Shown here: positions 38,541 to 49,686 of the stretch, one piece after another
Position numbering within the stretch: position 1 is the stretch's first letter
Layout: each line of letters opens with the position of its first letter
From: Verpa conica
Taxonomy: Eukaryota; Ascomycota; Pezizomycetes; Pezizales; Morchellaceae
Assembly (NCBI GenBank): GCA_033030425.1
Contig: JAUFSD010000002.1
Span: 2,170,001 to 2,234,000 of the forward strand
Length of the DNA stretch: 64,000 nt
Reading direction: 5' to 3'
The notes under the pieces: generated by a model
Seen by the model: only the letters and a program-made list of their open reading frames with translations
What the model was told of the DNA's origin: nothing
The model's database searches: none
Translations under genes and position numbers: made by a program

Positions 38541-39691
38541 ATGTCAACGAAAAACATCGAGCAAAATTATACCGCAGGAACTGCACGGCTTAGGCTTCGA
38601 AGATTGCAAGGATCCGACCTTAGTGACTTCCACACAATCTGGTCAAACCCAAATGCTACGCAGTGGACGTAAGAAAACCACATCAATCCCCGAGTGTCTT
38701 AGTTGCTTAAACCCTATGACTCTTATAAGAAAGGTGATTATTATTCTAGCTCTTATGGGGTCTGTCGTACTCTAGAGGACAGTAAAGCCTGGTTAGACAT
38801 TTTATCCCCAAGTGCAGAGAAACCTGAACCTCAAAACTACGGCGTCTTTCTCCGGGATCCTTCTTCCGCGGTAAATACTCAATTACCTCGGCCGGTGTAT
38901 TATGCAGCAGATCGAGATCCTAGCCAACAACCTCCACGGAGCCAGTCGCATTATCAATCTTTGGAATATTTGCGAGATAGCCTGTATGCGGAGGATCGAT
39001 GTACTCCTGAGCCTTGTACCGACCGATCTGCAGTAAGGATATATTACGAGAAGAAAATGCTAGGTACCTGGGGAGGTAATATTGCCAATAGCTGTATAGA
39101 TTCCTAGAGCCTAAACTACTAATGAAATACATGACCCCAGCTCCGCAGATAAACGAGGGACCCACCAATAATACTGGATCCACCGCCCAAGAAGGTTCTT
39201 TGGTTAGTACTAAAATTTCGGCACTTCATGATACTCATTAGCTAAAAAGGGCATACCAAAAAAAAAAGACAAAGTATACACAAAGTGGAGACTTCGCCTT
39301 CGTCGACCAGTTTCCTGGAATAAACCGTTATCAAACACCTCTCACAAAGATGGCCCAACCTCCATCCGAAACAATTGATACCACTAATAGCAGAAACCGC
39401 ATGATCGGTATTGTCGGCGTCTTCCGTTCGACCTCTGAAGTTGGTTATATTTTTGATGAAGCATTCTGGGGCCAAGGGTACGCGAGCGAGGCACTAGCAG
39501 CTTTTCTGGAAATCTACTGGGGCCATGCCAAATTAGACCCAACTATCTCCAGGATTATTTCTGCGCGAGTGGATCCGAAAAATCCAGCCAGTGTGAAAGT
39601 CTTGAGCAAATCCGGGTTTAAGGATGTGTTCGGGAATAAAGAGTCGGGTGGAAAAGATATTCTACATCTACAGATAGAGAGAGTGATGTAG
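38541..39691 (+). CDS. GNAT-family N-acetyltransferase (RimJ/RimL type)
   Basis: Exons 38541-38668, 38750-38870 and 39350-39691 join in phase for 196 aa. The N-terminal strand-helix is ARLRLRRLQGSDLSDFHTIW; splicing gives NATQWTSYGVCRTLEDSKAW. Exon 3 holds RMIGIVGVFRSTSEVGYIFD and the acetyl-CoA loop FWGQGYASEALAAFLE, then NPASVKVLSKSGFK, all typical of Acetyltransf_3. The substrate is unknown. The second intron is 479 nt, far longer than the 50-165 nt of its neighbours, and may hold inserted sequence; it also contains a long open frame. A simple explanation in which the gene is partly decayed is not excluded. Confidence 0.7.
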
Positions 39692-40717
39692 GGGTTTGAG
39701 TGGGATGTTCCCTGGTTTATTGAGCCATTTGTACTGCCGTTTATACTATGTTTCATATTTTACGATGTTCCTTAGCACTTTCAGTACGGGGGTAGCCCAT
39801 TATCATCTCTAAGGATTAGTCGGTTAATATCACCCTGATGCTCACGGAAAACAGACTTGTTGTCTATGAATCATAGACGGTCACTCGTCTTCCTCAAGAT
39901 CCATCTTGTAACCGGAAAAACATACAAATTATAAATCTGACGCAAAAATAAAGACATAAATAAGCTATAACATCTAATCAATAGCAAGAATAAATCTATA
40001 ACCCCTCCCATGATTGCTAACATTACATGAAATGACGGATTGCGGGTAGGTATGTTATTTCCGGGGCGCTTTCCAGGGCTTGGGGATTAAATAGCACGGG
40101 TGGGTCGAAGGTTCGTCAACCGGGCTCATTACACTACAAATACCTTCGCTAAGTGGGATAGATTTTTTTGCGTACTGGCTCATGTTCAAGCCGCACAAGA
40201 TTCTCTTTTCTTTTCTTTTTTATGTCATGAAAGATTAATAGGCTTCTTTAGCCTCTTTATACCACTCCTCTCAATATCATTGATAAAATGCCCTGGCACA
40301 ATTCAACCGAGTGACTGCGTGTGATACTAGGAACTGCAATGAGCAACAACCGAGTGAGAGCTTGAGACGCACTCGCAAGGTGGTAGCGTTTTTTTTTTTG
40401 TTTAATTCATTAATTACATAAACCTTTCGATTATAGTAAGCAAGGTGGTAGCTACCAATAGCAAAATAAGTGTGGGCCTAAGTATAAGAGCTAAACTGGG
40501 TATTCAATCTCTAGTAGTATGTATCATTTCTGAAGATTGACTCACTGGTATGAATGTTCCTTTAATGACCATTAGTTTTTCCCAAATATAAATTCAGGTT
40601 CCCACACTACAAACGAGAAGGCTACAATGCAAATATACTACAGTAATCTTTTACTAGAACAAGACCTTTTCTCATCCCAATGCAATGTACAATCCTTCTA
40701 AATGTCACTCCTAGCTA
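39692..40717. other. Intergenic with one retroposed insert
   Basis: 1 kb between the GNAT stop (+) and the uL22m stop (-). Only short frames. The insert at 40375-40452 is listed separately. Confidence 0.5.
40375..40452 (-). mobile_element. Tiny poly(A) retroposon insert with perfect 13-bp TSD (type A2)
   Basis: The insert 40388-40439 (52 nt) reads on the minus strand TTACTATAATCGAAAGG, then GTAATTAATGAATTAAAC and a poly(A) run. It lies between perfect 13-bp repeats GCAAGGTGGTAGC (40375-40387 and 40440-40452). The 3' terminal block is the same as in the insert at 5401-5462. Confidence 0.75.
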
Positions 40718-41657
40718 CTACCACCTGTAGTACTGCGTTTGTCCATGGATGGGCCTGCTCGGGAGCTGTACCCAGGGCTTCCTTCGCATGTTCCTTTCCT
40801 CCTTCTCCTTCATAATTCTGATCTTTGTGGCTTCTTCTTTCAGGACGACGGTAATGCCTATACAAAAGTAATTCATAAATACATAATCACTAGTAGAGAG
40901 TCCGAGTATTAAGAGCAAAAGTCTCTCAAAAATCAAAAAAATATGGGGGCGACTAACTGGTATATGGCAATCTCAACTGATCGATCCTTCCCTTGGCCCT
41001 ATGGCTCATTTCTTTACCATACTCCCCCCTCCCGACCCACGCCTGCTCAATATACGTAACACTTGGGTCCATCCTCCTCCGTAACATGGCCTCATTCTTT
41101 GCCTGGTTCAAATGACCCAACACATCCCTCGCAGCCTTCTTTGGCGAGAACCTCATTTGGATAATCGCATGCTCCAAATTCTTTCCCGCAATCTGTCTCG
41201 CGATCGGGGCAAGCTTCTTCACCGAAGTTTTAAAGAAGTGGGACTTTGCAAGATGCTCCTTCTCTGTCCTCATGATCTGTTCCTTCTTTGTCAACCTCCC
41301 ACGACGCCTATGTTCACGTGCGTCTGCGCGCTTTGGCCATGTCCACCTGTGCCTTTCGGGGTCTATTATAAGTGGGTTGATGGCTGGTGTAACGGGGAGA
41401 CCCTCTTCAGTGAGCTCTTCTCCAAAAAGAGAATTTCCGGCAAGATCCCCACGTTCGATGGTGAGGTTGCTTATGGATGGTTTTTTCTTTGGAGGAGCAA
41501 CTTCAGTGTTTGGAGGTTCGTCTTTGCTGCCACCGAAGCCGAACCAACCGCCTGATTTGTGCCGTATTTGCTGTTGGAAAATGAGGAGGGAGGGGATTGA
41601 GCTGGAAGGCGAGACTGATGACCGGCTGACCCACCGTAATGCTATGCGGGCATTCAT
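40718..41657 (-). CDS. Mitochondrial ribosomal protein uL22m
   Basis: Exons 40958-41657 and 40718-40857 give 279 aa. The start chosen is MNARIALRWVSRSS, a basic/Ser-rich presequence; the longer upstream frame is leader. The uL22 core runs from LAKSHFFKTSVKKLAPIARQ through NLEHAIIQMRFSPKKAARD to AWVGRGEYGKEMSHRAKGR, including the exit-tunnel hairpin region. The second exon supplies the fungal C-terminus (ITVVLKEEATKIRI, RRKPWVQLPSRPI). It is a large-subunit protein of the mitochondrial ribosome. Its start is 199 bp from the SPB4 start on the other strand. Confidence 0.92.
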
Positions 41658-41856
41658 TGTAAAAGAATTCCGGGCCAATTGATAGAGGTTTGGGGGTGCC
41701 CAGAGAGTATCTCTGGTGTCGTTCAATTTAATGCCAAGACAGAAGCCCCACCACCAGAAACGGAGCAAGTTACCCGGTCGGGTTGCCGCATCCAAGTGGA
41801 ATTTCTTTTGCGAATAATTCTCTGCTTGTTGCTGTGGAGAATTCAATAATCAAGCA
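41658..41856. promoter_or_regulatory. Short bidirectional promoter, uL22m / SPB4
   Basis: Only 199 bp separate the two divergent ATGs, so both promoters must overlap. No TATA element is visible. Confidence 0.6.
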
Positions 41857-43932
41857 ATGCCGGATCGGAGTCTGACAGCAAAACCTGGGAAATCAAAGCA
41901 AGAATCTTCTATACAAAAGCCTACACAGACAGGTATTTCTCCAACACCTAAAGTTCCTCCTCAAGAAGGTGTCACCTCCGAGACCCCCGGAAAGCAATCA
42001 TGGGAATCTCTAAAACCCCAATTATCGCCCTGGGTCCTAGATGCAGTCTCTAGCATGGGATTTTCAAAAATGACACCGGTACAGGCATCTACAATACCGC
42101 TATTTATGGGCAATAAGGACGTTGTTGTCGAGGCTGTAACAGGGAGCGGGAAAACCCTCGCATTCTTAATTCCTATCGTGGAGCGACTTCTTCGCGGCGA
42201 GACAAATGGGAGTAGAAAGAAGAATCATGTTGGCGCAATTGTGATCTCACCAACACGAGAACTTGCATCACAGATTCATTCGGTTCTTCTATCATTACTC
42301 GCTTTTCATGCGCCTTCATCTTCGAGAGACGGAGTAGATACATCATCACCAAGAATAGCGCCTCTTCTATTATTAGGTGGGACTACACCACCAGCGCAGG
42401 ATTTGAAGACCTTCTTACAGCTTTCGCCAAACTTGCTTATTGGGACCCCTGGACGCCTCAATGAGCTTTTGGCCTCGCAACATGTTCACTGCACTACAGA
42501 CTCGTTTGAGGCGCTGGTACTGGACGAGGCAGATAGGCTTCTAGACTTAGGCTTCAAAGATACTCTCACAAAGATCATTTCTCGGCTGCCAAAACAAAGA
42601 AGAACGGGACTATTCAGTGCCAGTGTCAGTGACGCAATTGTTGGGAGTCTTGTCAGAACTGGCCTCCGAAATCCCGTCAAGATCGCTGTCAAAGTCCACA
42701 CCGCAAAGAAAGAAAAACGAACACCCGCAAGTCTTGCAATGACCTATATCCTTGCTACTCCTTCACAGCGTCTTGTCCACCTCCAACGTATCCTATCCCC
42801 TAACTCCGGCCTCTTCCCAATCACAACCCTCCCCCAGAAAACGATAATATACCTCTCCAACTGTGCTTCTGTCGACTACTTTGCGACCCTCTTCCCCGCA
42901 ATCCTACCTGGCTCAAAATCAAAATCTGGCGGATACACCATTGTCCCTCTTCATGGGAAACAGTCACCTAAGATTCGACAAACAAACTTCTCACAGTTCA
43001 CATCCTCGTCTTCGCCGTCAATACTCTTGACAACCGACCTTGCAGCCCGGGGTCTTGATATTCCCGAGGTCGACCTCGTCATCCAAATCGACGCTCCAAC
43101 CGATCCCAAAGTCTTCCTACACCGCTGCGGCCGCGCCGGTCGTGCTGGCCGCAAGGGTCTTGCGATCCTCTTCCTATCCAAGGGGCGTGAAGAAGGCTAC
43201 ATTGATTTTCTTGAAGTGCGAAAAACACCCGTTGTTCCATTAGCGTTGATACAAGACTCATACGCAGACACAAACCCCACTGAATCAGAGACCAAGAATG
43301 TAGTTGGGAAAATGAGAGCAGTGGTACTCAGGGATAGGGCACTCCACGAGAAAGGGATGAAGGCGTTCGTGTCTCATGTTAGGGCGCATAGTAAACATCA
43401 GACTACAAGCATATTTAGGGTTAAGGATATTGAGTGGAAAGATCTTGCGGAGGCCTTTGCACTGCTTAGGATGCCGAAGATGCCAGAGTTGAGAGCGGAG
43501 GGGGTAGAAAAGGTTATTTTAGGGGTTGATGTTGATGTGAGTTTATCCATCACATTCATATAGTGGTGGTTGACTAACGTTGTGTAGATGGCTGCTTTCG
43601 CTTATCGTGATAAAGTCAAGGAGAAAGCTCGGCTTGAAGCACTTGCTATTGCTGCAGCTACAGATGCCCCAGAACACTCGAAGGTTCACCAGAGCGAAAA
43701 AGATAAGAAGAGAAAACGGACAGAAGCATGGTCTGAGAAGGCTGATGCTGCAGATGTACGGGAGGTGAGAAGGGAGAAACGGGGGAAGAAACGCGAGGCA
43801 GAACGGCAGAGTAAGATGGCTCCCGAGGAGAAAGAGAAAGAGGCTGAATGGAAGGAGCTTGTGGAGGAGGTTAAGAGGAGGAGAAAGGAGAGTGAAAAGA
43901 ATCAAGAAGTAGAGTTTGAGGGTTTGGAGTAG
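41857..43932 (+). CDS. SPB4: DEAD-box RNA helicase SPB4 (DDX55)
   Basis: Exons 41857-43536 and 43588-43932 give 674 aa. Q motif [14 protein letters not shown] (68-81), motif [10 protein letters not shown] (92-100), PTRELA, TPGRL (197-201), motif II DEAD (223-226), motif III SAS, motif [16 protein letters not shown], and motif [13 protein letters not shown] are all present. The C-terminal extension, with [17 protein letters not shown] and the Lys/Glu-rich coiled tail in exon 2, is characteristic of Spb4/DDX55. Spb4 works in the nucleolus on 60S subunit assembly. Catalytic motifs are complete. Confidence 0.93.
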
Positions 43933-44392
43933 GGAGATAGTTGAAAATATCTAGGTACCTAATATTAAAAGTTTGGCGTTTTTATTTTAATTCGTTTATT
44001 TGGGAATAATGTATCTAGTAGCTGTAAATGGTAATGGTGCCTATGTCTTATCCATTGTGAGCAGGCAGAGAAAGAGCGAGTGATTCTTTGTGATCCATTG
44101 CGATAGTCACTAGATGCACTTAACAGTTCATATCCAAAAGAGTGATAATCTATGACTTGATCTGAGATAGGACCCTGCTTAGAACACAGTTTTCATCACT
44201 CGAGCTATATTAATAAATTTCAACCCACTACACCTGTGACAGACAACATACATATCTTATTTCCCTCGCAAATTTCCGTACTCCATCCCAGGCTACATGT
44301 ACTTACAACAAAATGAAGGGACGGTAAAACACTTTAAAACCGAAAAGACAACAATCCCATACTTATGCTTCATACTACAGGCTAAGATGCTA
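43933..44392. other. Intergenic between convergent genes
   Basis: 460 bp of 3' UTR sequence from SPB4 (+) and cystathionine gamma-synthase (-). No other feature seen. Confidence 0.5.
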
Positions 44393-46540
44393 TCATACCT
44401 GCAAAACCGCTAATGCCTTCTCAAAAATACTTATCAGCTCCTCAGTCTCCTCTAGCCCAACACTGACCCTAATCAAATCACTGTCGACTCCAAACTGCGC
44501 GGCCCATTCCAACTCTCCGTAGTGCGCAAGCAATGTGTAGGGTGAAGCCAGTGTGAAATTTGTCCCAAGGCTCGGGCCCTTTGCGATTTCCAATGTGTCG
44601 AATACTTCAACCGCATCTTCACGAGTATAGAACGTCACACTGAGGAGACCCCCGTACCCACCATTCTCGCAGCGGCAGTTTTCGTAGTATTGTTTTGTGG
44701 GAGAATGTTTCGGATAGTATACCTCTTTGACTGTAATTGAATGAGATAGATATTAGCCTAGTATAAGAGGCTGTAGGGAGACGGAGAGACCTACCTCGTG
44801 GATGTCTTCTTAATAGATCACTGACGGTTTCGGCGTTCTTATTAATACGTTCAATTCGAGAAACGAAGTCACGGCTATTTCTTTCCATAAACAGGGAGTC
44901 TTCGCCCCAGTAGTTATCCTCGAATTCTTTACTCAAAGTCTCTTTCAGCTGTTTGTAGTAGCGACCCTTGGGATTCAGAACAGAACTAATTTAAGTTAAT
45001 AAATGTCGTAAAATTACGAGTAAATACTTCAGGAAGCTCACCTTCCCCCCATGACATTACTATCACCGCTGAAGACCTTCGTCAAGCTACTGACTACAAC
45101 ATCTGCATACGGCAAAACATGGACGTTGAGAAAATTCCCCACAGTTTCATCGACGACGACCGCAAAGTTGTATTTATCGGCCAACTCCCGAATTCTTACC
45201 ATGTTGGGCGCTTTGAGCAACGGATTGGAAGGGAATTCGCAAAATAGGGCTAGCATTTCTTCCCCAGACTCGCATTTCTTTTCCAATTCATCTAGTTCTT
45301 CCTGGGATCCATGGCCGAAGAAATGGCAGCCTGGTCCAAACTTTTGGAGAATTTTAAGAGTGTCTATATATGGAAACCTACGACTATTAGTAGGTTCTCA
45401 GGGGCTCGCACAAGAGTAGAAATCCCTACCCGTAACAAATGCTCTTCCTCGGCCCTAGTGTAGACATTAGAAGTCTATGAGTATTGAATATCGCACTCAT
45501 TCCGGTTGGGTGCAAATAAACGTCATTCTCTGAAAACCCTTCCTCAAGTCTTCCCCCCTCATCCGACAGGCTCAATGCATCTTTTAATGCTACATTTGAT
45601 TTCAGAGTCCCCGCAATTCTCTTCCGAATAGCCAGCTTTGCACTATCGATAAATGCAACGTCCAGGTTTCGTCCGAAACGCTCCTCAACAAACCGCGAGA
45701 AATCTTCGCCACCCTCTGTATCTGGTATGTTCTGTACCTGTAGTCTATAGTCGGTTTTATCCCGTGCTAGACGTGAGTAGCGTCTTGGTCCCTTCGAGAC
45801 TTGCGGGTTGGGACTGTTGCTGAGAACAGAGGGGCTATCAGTGAGCTCGGTTACCAAGCTTTTCTCAACTAATACACCTTCATCAAACTCGTTCTGGCAG
45901 AACTCTGCTCTGCGGCTCGAAATCCCGTCTCCTGTATGCTGCCAGAACTCTTTGGCTATCTTGAACTCCGACGCATGAATTAAAACTGCGCAGAGGCCCG
46001 ACGAGATTGTAGCTTTTGTATCACTTGAGGCTCTGGGGGTTTTCGTGCTCTTGCAGACAAGCTCAATTATTCGGACGCTGGGTGGAGGGGAGGTTTCAGA
46101 TCTCTGTTTAATGAATTGTCTACACTGTGTAGCAACCTGGAGAGAAGGGAATAGCATTGCATCTTCGCCCGGTTGACCGAACTTATGGAGAATTGATTGC
46201 GCGAGTTTCTGAATGCTCTTGTGGATGAAGAATCTGGGTGATAATGCATTAGTTAACCTAAGCCACTTAAGCGGGGTATTGAGATAGCTAGCTTTATAGC
46301 ATAGGTGTCTGTGAGGCATGACTGAAATAACGAACCTGGGATATCCGGTTTTCATTTTACTCATAACCCATTCTTGCCCTTCTTCATATCCAACATTTGC
46401 TTTCCATGTTGGCAGCGAAACACTTACTGCCTAGATATCATATGAGTCATAGGGTTAAATTGAGTAATAAGATTCGATGAGAAACAACTTACGTGTGGTG
46501 TATCTGGAGGTATCGAGGCACCTACAATGGCAGTCACCAT
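44393..46540 (-). CDS. Cystathionine gamma-synthase, fungal type
   Basis: Six exons: 46493-46540, 46336-46430, 45430-46233, 45042-45377, 44795-44985 and 44393-44730, giving 603 aa. The start [19 protein letters not shown], then [17 protein letters not shown], is typical of the fungal enzyme (Neurospora met-7 type). Later blocks are [38 protein letters not shown] with the PLP-ring aspartate, and [19 protein letters not shown] with the PLP-binding lysine. The enzyme joins O-acetyl-homoserine or a related ester to cysteine in transsulfuration/methionine synthesis. About 600 aa is expected for fungi, which have a large insert before the catalytic core. Confidence 0.93.
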
Positions 46541-46878
46541 GGTTAAAGCTTTAAAGGGGAATTTTTATAAATTTTTAAAGGGAATGTAGGGGAAGATTTT
46601 TATGTATGTATGTAGAATTGTGGAGTATTTGTTGTACTTAGTAGTTTGGGGGGCAGGGGGGTAGCTGGCAACCCTTTTATGTGACAAAAGGCTTTTCGTT
46701 ATCGCTAGGCAGATACGTATTAGTGTCTCAGAGTATAGAGGCATTACCCGGCCGCCATGCTTTGCCTGATGTCACTGGCTTTGGCTCGGAGATGTGGAAC
46801 AAACACCATACCTCCAATTGCCTTACAATTGTTCACAAACTATCAAACAGAATATATAATTGTAATCTACTTGCTATA
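46541..46878. promoter_or_regulatory. Divergent promoter region
   Basis: 338 bp between cystathionine gamma-synthase (-) and the conserved protein at 46879 (+). AT-rich just before the minus-strand start; no named element. Confidence 0.4.
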
Positions 46879-47672
46879 ATGCTGCTTTTTTCACGATCTG
46901 TCAGTCGGTTGAAGAACCCCAGCCCTTATATCCGCGGAGGAGCTATCAGACTCGTCTCAACACTGCCGAACAACCCAAATATCGTATCTTCCCCTACTCT
47001 AGCCATTGAGAGCCAGGAGTAAAATTACTGAAATTCCATGTAGTATGTAATCCCGACGCCCAAAGGCCAAGTTCTCTCCCTGCTCCCAACAGACCCTCCC
47101 ACCCCCGAACTTGCCCTTGGAACTACTACCTCCATCCCACCAACTCCAGAAAGCTTCACAGAAAACCGCGGTTTCCTCACTATTCTCCAATCTGTACTCC
47201 GAAAACATGTATATTCGGATCCAGTTGTTATAGCATCAGCAGGAACCTATGCTTCACCAGGCGGCGCATCAATATTTAGCGCACGAAAACGACGGGCCAC
47301 GGCTGTGTCAAGCAGTGGTAGTGGTGCGGGAGGCGCAAATACCCAGGGCGGGGCAGGTGGTGGTGGTGTAGGTGGCTATATTCATGTTTTTGATGCGAGA
47401 AACCCACCAGCATATGGAAGAATTCCAGATCCTGAAAATATTTTCGGAAGCGTACTGGTGAATGGTGATGGACAGATTCAAAATGGAGGATATGAAGAGT
47501 GTAGTTCTTACAGAATTGTTACGAATGAAGGCATGTAAGTAACTCTATTAACACCTTTAGTTCAAGAGTAGAGCTTCACTAATTTGTTAGATTGGGGTTG
47601 AGCGATTACCTGACGGTGAAGCTAGTAGAGAGACTTAAAGATGAAGAGAGAATGCTAAGAGCACACAAATAA
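46879..47672 (+). CDS. Conserved fungal protein, probably mitochondrial
   Basis: Exons 46879-46983, 47044-47534 and 47591-47672 give 225 aa. The N-terminus MLLFSRSVSRLKNPSPYIRG is Arg/Ser-rich without acids, fitting a mitochondrial presequence. The body begins YVIPTPKGQVLSLLPTD and ends GLSDYLTVKLVERLKDEER; a Gly-rich linker (GSGAGGANTQGGAGGGGVGG) sits in the middle. I recall similar uncharacterised proteins across Pezizomycotina but know no function. Gene structure and conserved-looking blocks make it a solid gene. Confidence 0.75.
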
Positions 47673-48772
47673 ATAGTACGTGGTCATATCCGCTTGTTTC
47701 TTTACTAAGACCTCAATTTTCGAATCTGATCTATGAATAACTCGAGTGCGCCGAATGTTAAAAATACCTCCCCTGTATAATGATTTACCTAGGCTTTCCT
47801 CTTGAATTATATATAACCCTCTCTATGTGCTATAGACTTGATACTTAATTAATTGGTGAATTGCGATTTTAAATCACTATATTATTAGATACGTTGACGG
47901 ACCTCAGCCCGAGTCAATGTAGGGGTTTGTTTGTTGGTACCTCGGCCTATTTCTTGACATAATCTTGGAATATTTTTAGACAATCTAGTATAACTAAGGA
48001 AGGCCTATCTCCAATTAAATGATCTCAATTGATTTAAATCTAGCTTAGCCTTGGGTTATAACGAATAGCAGAGTATTATAACTATATATATATACATTTA
48101 CGCACTAAATTTAAGAAAGAAAACTGTGATGTGTAATGGCTAGTACTCCTGTAATAACAGATGGTGACATAGAATGTTATTTTTTAGGGTAGATTAAAGA
48201 TTTCACTTGTCCGTATGAGATAAGAAAGATTCCTTGGGACTCTAAATGGTTATTGTCACTAGTGGATTATTAAAGGGATGTAGAAACCCTCATGGATGAA
48301 AGTAATCGATGGTTCCTATATACATGGGTTTCTTCAAGAGCTTACCTGCTCTTGACAGTTCCCTCTACACTTACGCGAGTGATTTCTCATGAAGTCAAAC
48401 CAAGAAGATAATTCAGGCAACAGTACCTAGTTATGCGGGTACGTGAATGAATGAATTAATAAATACATGAAGCTATGCGGCTACGTGCAAGTAAAAGTGC
48501 AACTAACAGACAAATCTATACCTTTTGAAAATTTTTGGAGGAGAAAAATGCACCCTAACACCGTAAGATTAGAATAATTAGTTGGCCATGACGTGCCAAC
48601 TAATCTATATATATTCCAATGGCTACCCCTCATAATTCTTATCATAATACAAATTCTTGTTATTGCTAGGGTATGTTCAGATACAGAAGCTAAAAGAAAT
48701 GGGGTTTAAAAATGATATCCCAGAACTCCGTATTTAACTATCTAAAAATATGTGCATCTCTCAGTATCTCCT
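47673..48772. other. AT-rich intergenic region
   Basis: 1.1 kb with an (AT)n stretch near 48080-48095 and the retroposed insert at 48429-48487. No coding sequence recognised. Confidence 0.5.
48429..48487 (-). mobile_element. Tiny retroposed insert with ATTC tail (type B3)
   Basis: The insert 48446-48470 on the minus strand reads CATGTATTTATTAATTC then ATTCATT. The flanks are AGTTATGCGGGTACGTG (48429-48445) and AGCTATGCGGCTACGTG (48471-48487), a 17-bp direct repeat with two mismatches. The end resembles the inserts at 23.7 and 24.0 kb. Confidence 0.6.
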
Positions 48773-49275
48773 TTACAACGGCGCCGAAACAGCTGAAACA
48801 GCACCCCCTATGTTGAAAGCTGTTCGACTGGTGATGACTACATCGACAGGATACTTCCAAGTCATGAATTTCCCCCATGCTATTACAAAAAAAAAACAAA
48901 GTTAGAATATTTTCCCTTAAAAGAACTAAAGGTCACTCCTATGGTCTAGGGAATCATACTCCAATATGCAGTCCTCCTCCCAACCCATTTCCCCAAAAAT
49001 GGCACAATAACCATACTTATCAACAGCTCCAGCTGCCTTAAGCTCTCCTGCCACTCTTCCTCTGCATCGCCATCATCATCGCTATCGCTATCGTTCTCAG
49101 ATACTGAGGATAGTGCAGAATCATGGGACGGTGTCGGAGGGGGGATTTCGATCATAGAAGCACTAGTCTCAAGAGAGGAAACGGAAGAACTAGGAGTATA
49201 GATAGTGCTTTCTGAAGTTGCCATGGCGTAAGTCTCTGGGTCTATAATGAACTCGTGTTCTGACATGGCTGACAA
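48773..49275 (-). CDS. MIM2: Mitochondrial outer-membrane import protein Mim2-like
   Basis: Exons 48960-49275 and 48773-48879 give 140 aa. The N-terminal half is acidic and Ser/Thr-rich (SENDSDSDDDGDAEEEW). One membrane segment follows in ESLRQLELLISMVIVPFLGK, then WVGRRTAYWTWGKFMTWKYP, where the intron splits the second AYW-T-WGKF part. This acidic head, single TM, and GRR-AYW-W-KY tail match the Mim2 family, which with Mim1 inserts alpha-helical proteins into the mitochondrial outer membrane. The assignment rests on remembered family features. Without splicing the frame would end at AYWSMIP. Confidence 0.65.
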
Positions 49276-49686
49276 GACAAGAGAGAGATGGATTTGCTAA
49301 GGTGACGTCGTTTGGCTGCCCACCTCGCATCGACTTTGGGTGAGTAGACGGTTTGGCCAGACGAAATAGGTTAGGCCGCCAGCAGATGTATGTGGGGAAT
49401 AACGCAGGGCGCCAAGCCTGAGCTGACTCAGCCTAGGTAAAGTTGTTACAGCGAGTTGTCAGTGCTGAGGAAACTGTCAGGGGGCGTACTTTTCAGACTA
49501 CATGGCACCTGTCATGAAAAGTCGCCGCCCTCTCCACGCCCCCCAAGGATTCTTGTGTCGCGCAGTCCCCGTTATCACAGGTATTCCATCAGCCTTGTCG
49601 TTTCCCTAGAAGTCTGTTCCTCTCCCACTCGTGAGAAATCAGATACTGCATCTACCACACGCGTCCCGACTAGTAAGAAAGGAGCA
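49276..49686. promoter_or_regulatory. Divergent promoter region, MIM2 / ZNF207-like
   Basis: 411 bp, more GC-rich than the surroundings. An upstream ATG frame at 49456 is continuous with the ZNF207-like ORF but lacks conservation-type features, so the start at 49687 is preferred. Confidence 0.45.
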
